Shown here one piece after another: positions 1 through 5,686 of a stretch of DNA of 7,235 nt. The stretch is taken from contig JAFZVO010000105.1 of assembly GCA_017617775.1 (NCBI GenBank), positions 1-7,235 on the forward strand. Reading direction: 5' to 3'. Each line of letters starts with the position of its first letter. The first letter of the stretch is position 1. The notes under the pieces were generated by a model, which had not been told where the DNA came from, made no database searches, and worked only from the letters and a program-made list of their open reading frames with translations. Both the position numbers and the translations under genes were made by a program. The DNA comes from Bacilli bacterium (GTDB lineage Bacteria > Bacillota_I > Bacilli_A > RFN20 > CAG-826).

Positions 1-13
1 AAAAGAAACTATC

Positions 14-673
14 TCAGAGTAATTCGTTGACCATTTCCATCATGGTTACAACTTTAATGTCTTCCTTATGGGAAGATATTTTTATTAATAATTCTTCTAA
101 TTTATCAAATGTATTATTCACGTAGAAATCATAACTATGACCGGCGTAGACGAATAATTTCGCATTTGGGTCTTTGATGAATTCATCAAATAAAGATAAC
201 GCGTTATTGATTTCAAACGCGGTCACTTTGATATGATATGGGTCAGTAGGAAGAGAGAATGATGTATCGAGTTGATCGAGTCTGATATTCGTTGCTTTTG
301 TGAAGTTAGATATCAAATATATTTCTCGATCTCCGCAGACGGTGAACGGGACGGCGAAACTCCTCACTTCTTGATGAAAGATATTCTCGAGGTTTTCAAT
401 ATCGTGATTCACTTCATAGATCAATCTTCCATCGTCGATGCTATCGAGATAGGGATGGGTCAATGTGTGTGAGGCGATTTCGTGCCCATCATAAAGGTGT
501 TTGGCTTCTTCTAATTTGAGACGTCTAATCGGAAGGTCATCTAAATACCAGAGGAAGTCTTGAAGTTCCGAATTGAGATTAAAAGTCGCTTTAAAACCAT
601 ATTTGTTAAATAAAGCAATAGTGTCGACATCCCAAATCGTTCCATCATCGAAAGAGAAAACGATATATTTCAT
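14..673 (-). CDS. NodB-type polysaccharide deacetylase family protein, apparently cytosolic
   Basis: Likely a metal-dependent carbohydrate-esterase-4 (NodB fold) deacetylase that removes acetyl groups from an N-acetylated sugar; the substrate cannot be told. Numbered from the ATG at 673 (219 residues): FSFDDG holds the catalytic-base/metal Asp pair D9-D10 near the N-terminus, SHTLTHP holds the metal ligands H69 and H73, RSFAVPF (R104, P109) fits motif 3, and GHS (H179) fits the C-terminal His motif. Motif 4 is not clear. There is no signal peptide or membrane helix, although most family members act on wall or exopolysaccharide outside the cell, so this one is probably intracellular or carries out another CE4-like reaction. 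An in-frame ATG at 703 would add ten residues, but those codons (TGC TAT AAT) are the extended -10 promoter itself, so the ATG at 673 is preferred. It is transcribed divergently from the HD-GYP gene. Family call is firm, role is open. Confidence 0.85.
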   Translation of the reverse strand: MKYIVFSFDDGTIWDVDTIALFNKYGFKATFNLNSELQDFLWYLDDLPIRRLKLEEAKHLYDGHEIASHTLTHPYLDSIDDGRLIYEVNHDIENLENIFHQEVRSFAVPFTVCGDREIYLISNFTKATNIRLDQLDTSFSLPTDPYHIKVTAFEINNALSLFDEFIKDPNAKLFVYAGHSYDFYVNNTFDKLEELLIKISSHKEDIKVVTMMEMVNELL

Positions 674-679
674 ATTTTG

Positions 680-688
680 ATTATAGCA
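680..688 (-). promoter_or_regulatory. Extended -10 promoter of the deacetylase gene, leaderless geometry
   Basis: On the minus strand TGC is followed by a perfect TATAAT (plus-strand 685 to 680) and then only six bases (CAAAAT) before the ATG at 673. Transcription normally starts about seven bases after the -10, which would place it on the A of the start codon. No Shine-Dalgarno is present. A convincing -35 is not seen, which fits an extended -10 promoter. Inference from sequence only. Confidence 0.6.
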
Positions 689-713
689 TTTTGTATAACA
701 CAATTTATTGTTT

Positions 714-722
714 TGATATAAA
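714..722 (+). promoter_or_regulatory. Extended -10 promoter of the HD-GYP gene
   Basis: TGA followed by TATAAA gives an extended -10 that ends 11 bases before the ATG at 734, so the leader would be only about 3 to 5 bases. No Shine-Dalgarno precedes the gene and no good -35 is visible at the usual distance. It lies back to back with the deacetylase promoter, with the two -10 boxes about 31 bases apart, so the two polymerases probably compete for the same DNA. An imperfect dyad, TTGTATAACACAA, at 691-703 lies between them. Confidence 0.5.
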
Positions 723-733
723 ATAAATTGACT

Positions 734-2434
734 ATGGCATTAGGATTCTATTATTTGATGTTTATGATCGCCCTCGTCATGGTGGTGGTCTATGCTTTTA
801 TTTTCCATAAGCATTTCGATGTCAATCTCACAATCATCGCTGTTCTCGTCCCCATTCTCAACTTCGGCTTCCTCGTGATGGCGAAGGCTCAAGTGGTGGA
901 AGAAGCTTTAATCGGCTTACGCATCACATATCTAGGCGGATGTTACCTGATTGTCGCGGTGATGTTTTTGATATTCAATATCTGCGATATCCCGGTTAAA
1001 CCTTGGTTTAGAGTCGCTCTTCTCACCTTTTCAACAGTGGTCTATGCCTCCACATTAACAATCGGTTATAACAATATCTTCTATGTCGGTCTTCCAGATA
1101 TCGATATCTATGAAGGGGCGACATATATCACTAACCGTCATTACGGCCCAATGCATACCGTGTTCTATGCGATGGTCATCATCTATTATTTACTCACTGT
1201 CGCGGCGATCATCTACTGCATCGTGAAGAAGAAACAAGTACCGATTACGATCATCATTTTAATCATTGTTTCTGTGAGCATCGCAGTATTCGGCTTCTTC
1301 GGAGGAAAAATATTCTCTAATAAATTAGAAATCTTACCGGCAACCTATAACCTTGGGATGATCATCTATATCATCATCGCTTCGCGTCTCCGTTTATATG
1401 ACGCTTCTGATTCGGTGATCGACGCCTTGGTTCAAAAAGGTGACACTGGTTTTATCTCTTTTGATGTGAAGATGCGTTATCTCGATAGTAATATCACCGC
1501 GAAAGAGATGATCCCGGAACTCCATGAATTAAAAGTTGATCGCCTCTCTACAAACGAATGGATTAATAACAACTTCCCTAAATGGGTCGAAGAATATGAA
1601 AAAGATAACCATAACGACCATTTCCATTTTGAGAAGAACAATAAAACATATCTCGTCCGTGTCAGCCGTTTAAAACTCGGAAGATTCTTCTCCCATGGAT
1701 ATCAATTCCTTGTGAGCGATGATACAGCGAATCAACAATATATCAAGCTCATCCAAAACTATAACACCCAGCTTGAAGAAGAAGTCGTGAGGAAGACCAG
1801 ACACATCATCGATATGCAGGACAAATTAGTCTTGGGCATGGCGACGATGGTTGAAGGTCGAGATAACTCCACAGGCGGTCATATTAAAAGAACAAGTGAC
1901 TGCATCCGCATCATCGTGAACGAGATTCAAAAAGAAGGAGACTTGAAGTTATCAGATTCCTTCTGCCAGAAATTGATTAAAGCCGCGCCGATGCACGACT
2001 TAGGAAAGATTACAGTTGATGATCACATTTTGAGAAAACCCGGTAAGTTTACTCCTGAAGAATATGAAGAGATGAAGAAGCACGCACCTGAAGGGGCGAG
2101 AATCGTCTCCCGTATCTTAGAAGGATTTGATGACCAAGAATTTAGAGACATCGCCGTCAATGTCGCCCATTACCATCATGAGAAATATAACGGGATGGGA
2201 TATCCAGATAAACTCGCCGGTGAAGAGATACCTTTAGAAGCCCGTATCATGGCTCTCGCGTATGTCTATGATGCGTTGATCAGCAAGCGTGTTTATAAAG
2301 AGAAATTCTCCTTTGAACAGGCTAATGAAATCATTCTTAGTGAGATGGGGAAACAGTTCGATCCACGTCTTGAAAAAGTGTATCTAAACTGCCGAGACCA
2401 ATTAGAAGATTATTATCGAAACACTGATTGCTAA
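734..2434 (+). CDS. Membrane sensor HD-GYP protein (putative cyclic-di-GMP phosphodiesterase) with 7TM and PAS-like input domains
   Basis: Predicted to hydrolyse cyclic-di-GMP at the inner face of the membrane under control of an N-terminal sensor. In 566 residues from ATG 734: about seven hydrophobic helices in residues 2-218, with the EEALIGLRITYLGG stretch typical of the histidine-kinase-associated 7TM domain; a PAS-like region at about 226-330; a helical linker at about 335-365; then HD-GYP at about 365-560. Conserved residues are GGH (H383), HDLGK (H421-D422), KKH (H450), AHYHHEKYNG (H479, H481, H482) and GYP (489-491). The usual aDvxDAL reads AYVYDAL, so a conserved Asp, probably a metal ligand, is Tyr510; activity may be altered. 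An upstream TTG at 728 adds two residues but lies too close to the -10 box, so ATG 734 is chosen. No GGDEF or EAL domain is present. M42 peptidase follows 73 bases later on the same strand, probably co-transcribed. Confidence 0.9.
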   Translation: MALGFYYLMFMIALVMVVVYAFIFHKHFDVNLTIIAVLVPILNFGFLVMAKAQVVEEALIGLRITYLGGCYLIVAVMFLIFNICDIPVKPWFRVALLTFSTVVYASTLTIGYNNIFYVGLPDIDIYEGATYITNRHYGPMHTVFYAMVIIYYLLTVAAIIYCIVKKKQVPITIIILIIVSVSIAVFGFFGGKIFSNKLEILPATYNLGMIIYIIIASRLRLYDASDSVIDALVQKGDTGFISFDVKMRYLDSNITAKEMIPELHELKVDRLSTNEWINNNFPKWVEEYEKDNHNDHFHFEKNNKTYLVRVSRLKLGRFFSHGYQFLVSDDTANQQYIKLIQNYNTQLEEEVVRKTRHIIDMQDKLVLGMATMVEGRDNSTGGHIKRTSDCIRIIVNEIQKEGDLKLSDSFCQKLIKAAPMHDLGKITVDDHILRKPGKFTPEEYEEMKKHAPEGARIVSRILEGFDDQEFRDIAVNVAHYHHEKYNGMGYPDKLAGEEIPLEARIMALAYVYDALISKRVYKEKFSFEQANEIILSEMGKQFDPRLEKVYLNCRDQLEDYYRNTDC

Positions 2435-2495
2435 ACATAAAATATATGGGAATTACAGCAAAAATCGCTGCAAAATAAAGATATTTAATATAAAT

Positions 2496-2500
2496 GGAGG
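2496..2500 (+). promoter_or_regulatory. Strong Shine-Dalgarno of the M42 peptidase gene
   Basis: GGAGG lies seven bases before the ATG at 2508 and fixes that start. The 73-base gap after the HD-GYP gene has no terminator; it holds only a weak CAGC/GCTG stem around 2455-2470. Several AT-rich -10-like strings occur (for example TATAAA at 2489-2494), but that one would start the RNA after the Shine-Dalgarno, so I do not call a separate promoter. Confidence 0.8.
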
Positions 2501-2507
2501 CATAAAT

Positions 2508-3545
2508 ATGAAGAGTACATTTGATGAAAAATACATGGTTGAAACATTCGCTCAACTAGTGAATGTGGATTCCACGACGAGCAAATGCGATGACATTGAA
2601 AATCTTGTCGTCGATATGTGTTTGAGATTAGGCTATAAACCAAACAGAACACATAAAGGAGGAGTGATTGTTGATCTAGGAGGAGAAGGTAACCCTCTCG
2701 TGGTCACCGCTCACTTAGATGACATCGGTTTAATGGTTAGACATATCAATAATGATGGCACTTTAAAAGTAGTCACCATCGGTGGATTATATCCAACATA
2801 TGCGGTCACTGAAAATGTGAGAGTCTATACCCGTGACGGCAAAGTCTACACCGGGGCGATCTGTCGTAAACCAAATTCTGTCCACGTCTCCGAAGATGAA
2901 TTAAGAAAGAATGCGGCGGAATGGGATAAAGATGTCTGCATTGTTTTAGATGAAGATGTGAAGAGCCGTGAAGACGCGGAGAAACTCGGTATTGAAACCG
3001 GCGATATCATCGCCTTAGAACCAAGATTCCAATTCGTGAACGGTTATATCAAATCTCGCTTCGTCGACGATAAATGCGCGGTCGCGATTCTCTTCAACGC
3101 GATGAAGACATTAAAAGAAAATAACATCAAGCTATCTCGTAAAGTTTATTTCTACTTCGCAGAATACGAAGAGATTGGGCATGGCACCTCCTATCTACCA
3201 GAAGGTGTTAAAGATATCCTCGCGATTGATATCGCTCCACTAGGAGATGAACAGACATCTGATGAGAAGAAGGTCTCCATCTTCTGTAAAGATTCTCGCT
3301 TCCCATATCATTATGAGATGACTAACGAAGTGAGAAAGGTTGCGAAAGAAAATAACATCAACTTTGTGATGGATGTCTTCACTCCTCATTATGGAACGGA
3401 CTGTGACACATCCCTAGTCGCGGGATATGATGTGAGACATGCGGCGATTGGCTTTGGAACCGCCAATAGTCATGGATATGAAAGAACCCATGTCGATGGG
3501 CTCAAAAATACCTATGATTTATTGATGGCTTACTTACAAAAGTAA
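2508..3545 (+). CDS. M42 family metallo-aminopeptidase (FrvX/TET-like)
   Basis: A cytosolic di-metal peptidase that trims N-terminal residues from peptides; M42 enzymes usually assemble as dodecameric tetrahedra. The 345-residue length is normal for the family. The metal-site residues can be traced in order: AHLDDIG (ligand H69, supporting D71), FVDDKCAV (bridging Asp at 187 or 188), EYEEIG (catalytic base E221, ligand E222), IDIAP (ligand D241) and SHGYERTHVDG near the C-terminus (the last ligand is probably H328, less likely H322). The insertion between about 75 and 175, rich in Gly and Val, matches the PDZ-like dimerisation domain. No signal peptide. It has its own strong Shine-Dalgarno and follows the HD-GYP gene, which suggests a shared transcript though no obvious shared function. 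The stop codon touches the MATE stop codon with no base between. Substrate preference (Glu, Leu or other) cannot be read from sequence. Confidence 0.93.
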   Translation: MKSTFDEKYMVETFAQLVNVDSTTSKCDDIENLVVDMCLRLGYKPNRTHKGGVIVDLGGEGNPLVVTAHLDDIGLMVRHINNDGTLKVVTIGGLYPTYAVTENVRVYTRDGKVYTGAICRKPNSVHVSEDELRKNAAEWDKDVCIVLDEDVKSREDAEKLGIETGDIIALEPRFQFVNGYIKSRFVDDKCAVAILFNAMKTLKENNIKLSRKVYFYFAEYEEIGHGTSYLPEGVKDILAIDIAPLGDEQTSDEKKVSIFCKDSRFPYHYEMTNEVRKVAKENNINFVMDVFTPHYGTDCDTSLVAGYDVRHAAIGFGTANSHGYERTHVDGLKNTYDLLMAYLQK

Positions 3546-4994
3546 TTATTCTTCAATATTGATTTGATTAGAAGGTCCTTCCTCAAGAGGGACCTTTTCT
3601 CTTGCGATTTCATCAAGACGTCTTAAATCTTTCGGCATGAATATAATCAAAGCAACCGTGTTAGATATCGTCGCGATGACCCAGGTGATGGGGAATAAAG
3701 CATATAACCATATTAATGTATGGAATTCAGGGAGTTGGAAGACAGTTAAGATCAACACAATCCTTAATACAGTACAGGATAAGAGAGTGGTGATCATCGG
3801 ATAAGTGGACCGCTTCATTCCTCTGAGGACATGACCGGTGTAATTCATCGTGAAATCTAGTCCATAGAATAGGCCCATGATATATAGACGCGTTCTTCCT
3901 GCTTCTATTGATTCTTCATTCGTGACAAATAAAGAGAGAAGAGGACGATATAAGAAAGCGGTGATCAAGGCGATAATCGCACTTCCGATGATGCCCCAGA
4001 ATAATCCGACCAAACAGGATTTCTTGATATTGTTTGCTTTCTTCGCCCCGACATTCGCGGCGATAAAAGTCATCGTCGCCACGCCGACGGAGTCAACAAT
4101 CGCATAGAAATAGCCTTCGATATTGCTCGAGGCATTCGCTCCATTTTCAAGGTTCACATTGCCGGGATCAATCGTATATAAACTGGACTGGATAAAGACA
4201 TTTGGTAAAGAGAAGAAGAATCCTTGAAGTCCAGCGGGTAAACCAACTCTTAAAATCTCTTTTAAATATGGCATCTTTGGGTCGATCTTTTTAAATGAGA
4301 AATTTACATAGTTATGTTTACCAAAGATGAGGACTAAAACACAGATGAGACCGCTGATGGCTTCTGCGATAATTGTCGCTAACGCAACACCTGCAACACC
4401 CATATGAAGAGGGAAGACAAAGATGAGGTCAAAACCAATATTGCATAACCCAGCGATGAATAAGGCGAGGAATGGAGAATGAGAATCACCTTGCGCTCTT
4501 AATAGCTGCGCGGAATAGTTATAGATCATCAAGAATGGGAGACCGCAGAAATATATCTTAAGATATAACGCGGCTTTCGTGAAATAATGCTCTTCAGTAC
4601 CCATCAACTCTAATAGATTGTCAGAGATGAAGAATCCAATAACGCCGACGACAATACCAGAGATAAAAGCGAAGAATAATGAAGTATGTAATACTTTATC
4701 GGCTTTATCTTTGTTACCTGCACCTTTGGCTTCGGAAAGAATAACGTTAGAACCGATTGATATACCGGCGAAGACGATGACGATTAAATGGATTAAAGCA
4801 GAGTTAGAAGCAATCGCTCCCATAGACTCAGCCGAATCACCATAATGGACACTGGTTAAATCCACAGTTACATATAATAACTGCATGATGGTGGTGAGCA
4901 TGATTGGCAAGGCAAAAACAATGATTTTCCAGAAGAGATTTCCAGAAGTCATATCCGTGTCTTGCTTGAAGAATTTCTTTAATCTTTGAATCAT
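3546..4994 (-). CDS. MATE family multidrug/cation efflux transporter
   Basis: An inner-membrane secondary transporter predicted to export drugs or other organic cations using a sodium or proton gradient. The 482-residue protein has the usual family length and about twelve hydrophobic helices in two MatE repeats, about 20-190 and 240-410. Typical signatures are the DMTSG lead-in, the first-helix ALPIMLTTIMQLLYVTVD stretch, AGISIGSNVILSEAKGAGN after helix 2, and QLLRAQGDSHSP with its repeat-two counterpart VLRGMKRSTYP. The N-terminus is a short basic cytosolic tail; the acidic C-terminal tail (about 450-482) is partly encoded by the hairpin that ends the facing M42 transcript. It lies 51 bases downstream of a TetR gene on the same strand, with its own promoter in that gap, a classic regulator-pump pair. 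The start at 4994 has no Shine-Dalgarno but lies 12 bases after a perfect TATAAT. Substrate is unknown. Confidence 0.93.
   Translation of the reverse strand: MIQRLKKFFKQDTDMTSGNLFWKIIVFALPIMLTTIMQLLYVTVDLTSVHYGDSAESMGAIASNSALIHLIVIVFAGISIGSNVILSEAKGAGNKDKADKVLHTSLFFAFISGIVVGVIGFFISDNLLELMGTEEHYFTKAALYLKIYFCGLPFLMIYNYSAQLLRAQGDSHSPFLALFIAGLCNIGFDLIFVFPLHMGVAGVALATIIAEAISGLICVLVLIFGKHNYVNFSFKKIDPKMPYLKEILRVGLPAGLQGFFFSLPNVFIQSSLYTIDPGNVNLENGANASSNIEGYFYAIVDSVGVATMTFIAANVGAKKANNIKKSCLVGLFWGIIGSAIIALITAFLYRPLLSLFVTNEESIEAGRTRLYIMGLFYGLDFTMNYTGHVLRGMKRSTYPMITTLLSCTVLRIVLILTVFQLPEFHTLIWLYALFPITWVIATISNTVALIIFMPKDLRRLDEIAREKVPLEEGPSNQINIEE
3572..3603 (+). terminator. Rho-independent terminator of the M42 gene, inside the MATE coding end
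   Basis: On the plus strand AAGGTCCTTC pairs with GAGGGACCTT around a CTCAA loop. This gives a ten-pair stem with one T-G wobble, followed by TTCTCTT; the stem itself ends in TT, making TTTTCTCTT. It begins 26 bases after the M42 stop codon. On the minus strand the same bases encode MATE residues 467-475 (KVPLEEGPS) and no T-run follows, so it should terminate plus-strand transcription only. Confidence 0.75.
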
Positions 4995-5006
4995 GTGTGT
5001 AAGTAA

Positions 5007-5034
5007 ATTATATGCCTTCTATATGGGTTAGCAA
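5007..5034 (-). promoter_or_regulatory. MATE promoter (-35 TTGCTA, -10 TATAAT)
   Basis: On the minus strand TTGCTA (5034-5029) is followed after 16 bases by a perfect TATAAT (5012-5007), 12 bases before the MATE ATG. The expected RNA leader is about five bases and there is no Shine-Dalgarno. It gives MATE a promoter independent of the one for tetR. The -35 box is overlapped by the inverted repeat at 5032-5052, so a repressor bound there should block polymerase. Confidence 0.6.
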
Positions 5035-5052
5035 ATGAGATGCACTCATTTG
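5032..5052. promoter_or_regulatory. Perfect inverted repeat, candidate TetR operator
   Basis: CAAATGAG and CTCATTTG are exact reverse complements separated by ATGCA (21 bases in all). The repeat covers the TetR stop codon (5048-5046) and half of the MATE -35 box. Length and symmetry fit a TetR-family dimer site, and the place fits repression of MATE. On the minus strand no T-run follows the repeat, so an intrinsic terminator is less likely. Binding by the adjacent regulator is inferred. Confidence 0.5.
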
Positions 5053-5606
5053 TAGATTTTGAAATAATATTCGCTGATTTTTTCAGGGCTAAATTCATAA
5101 CCGTGACGGAGATAGTATTGGAGTAGTGCCGTATATCCATTGATGAGTTGATGAATCATAATATCAGCGGGGATATCGCTGTTACCAATGATCTTTTTTT
5201 CCATCATTGAAGTGATCAATGGTTTTAATCTTTTTCTCAGTCTTGATAAGAAGATTGCGGAAGCATTGCTATTGAGAATGGCGAGAATCAAATCGCGGTC
5301 TTCGAGGAAATGATAGAACGAGTGGGTCACCATATGCTTCAAATTATCCGGTTTATCTTTGGAGAAATCATGATGCTTCTCCTTGGTTAAATGATGATTG
5401 AAGATATGGTCGAAGATATCGTCGCAGACATGCATCACGACTTGGTCTTTATTTTTAAAATAAAAATAAAATGTTGAACGCGAAATGTTCGCTTTCTTGA
5501 TGATGGTCGAACAGTTGATCTTGTTATAGTCCATCTCAGAAATCAACGCGGCTGTCGCATCATAAATTCTCTCTAAAGCGGTTAATTCGTCTTTTCTATA
5601 TCTCAT
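5046..5606 (-). CDS. TetR/AcrR family transcriptional regulator, likely repressor of the MATE pump
   Basis: A dimeric DNA-binding repressor of 186 residues, normal for TetR. The N-terminal domain (about 8-57) shows the family helix-turn-helix: INCSTIIKKANISRSTFYFYF at 30-50, with the recognition helix in SRSTFYFYF and the KNKDQVV turn after it. The C-terminal half (about 60-186) is helical, rich in His, Phe and Tyr, and should form the ligand pocket and dimer face; its ligand is unknown. It precedes the MATE gene on the same strand and is divergent from the FecCD permease, so it could control either or both. The position of a perfect palindrome at the MATE promoter favours MATE. The start at 5606 has no Shine-Dalgarno and lies 14 bases after a perfect TATAAT. 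The gene ends in TGA. Confidence 0.9.
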   Translation of the reverse strand: MRYRKDELTALERIYDATAALISEMDYNKINCSTIIKKANISRSTFYFYFKNKDQVVMHVCDDIFDHIFNHHLTKEKHHDFSKDKPDNLKHMVTHSFYHFLEDRDLILAILNSNASAIFLSRLRKRLKPLITSMMEKKIIGNSDIPADIMIHQLINGYTALLQYYLRHGYEFSPEKISEYYFKIYK

Positions 5607-5620
5607 ATTTTATCGAACAC

Positions 5621-5626
5621 ATTATA
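5621..5626 (-). promoter_or_regulatory. -10 box of the tetR promoter
   Basis: A perfect TATAAT on the minus strand, 14 bases before the tetR ATG. The expected leader is about seven bases and contains no Shine-Dalgarno. A -35 is not convincing (TAGTAA or AGTAAA at 16-17 bases); the region upstream is A-rich on this strand, which may help as an UP-like element. Confidence 0.5.
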
Positions 5627-5650
5627 CAGTTTTTGTTTCTTTTTTACTAG

Positions 5651-5659
5651 TGGTATATA
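5651..5659 (+). promoter_or_regulatory. Possible extended -10 promoter of the ABC importer operon
   Basis: TGG followed by TATATA forms an extended -10, with TTTTGT 17 bases upstream as a weak -35. RNA would start near 5666, giving about 20 leader bases without a Shine-Dalgarno. A rival -10, GATATA at 5675-5680, would put the RNA start on the ATG itself. The two cannot be separated from sequence. Confidence 0.35.
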
Positions 5660-5660
5660 T

Positions 5661-5683
5661 CCATTATCTTCTAAGATATATGG
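5661..5683. repeat. Imperfect inverted repeat just before the permease start
   Basis: CCAT-T-ATCTT, a CT centre, then AAGAT-AT-ATGG: nine paired positions per arm with a one-base length difference between arms. It ends three bases before the permease ATG, within the 80-base region shared with the tetR promoter. It could be a regulator site or a leader hairpin. The octamer TGGTATAT flanks it as a direct repeat (5651-5658 and 5681-5688). It resembles no operator I can name with confidence, Fur included. Confidence 0.4.
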
Positions 5684-5686
5684 TAT

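Noticed and set aside
272..472. Small plus-strand ORF opposite the deacetylase
   Set aside because: It lies wholly on the opposite strand of a gene with clear catalytic motifs, with no Shine-Dalgarno and no recognisable domain. The other opposite-strand ORFs at 2337-2555, 3877-4107, 4618-4845 and 5845-6231 were dismissed likewise.
674..703. Longer deacetylase start (ATG at 703), adding ten residues
   Set aside because: The added codons coincide with an extended -10 box TGC-TATAAT, the added residues resemble no NodB N-terminus, and no Shine-Dalgarno precedes it.
728..733. TTG start for the HD-GYP gene
   Set aside because: It lies only five bases after the -10 box, so it would be at or before the RNA start; the ATG two codons later fits better.
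2435..2507. Riboswitch or cyclic-di-GMP aptamer before the M42 gene
   Set aside because: The 73-base gap is too short and AT-rich, with only a four-pair stem and no aptamer core motif.
5032..5052. Inverted repeat read as a tetR terminator
   Set aside because: On the minus strand the stem is followed by CTAACCC, not a T-run, and it overlaps the MATE -35 box; an operator fits better.
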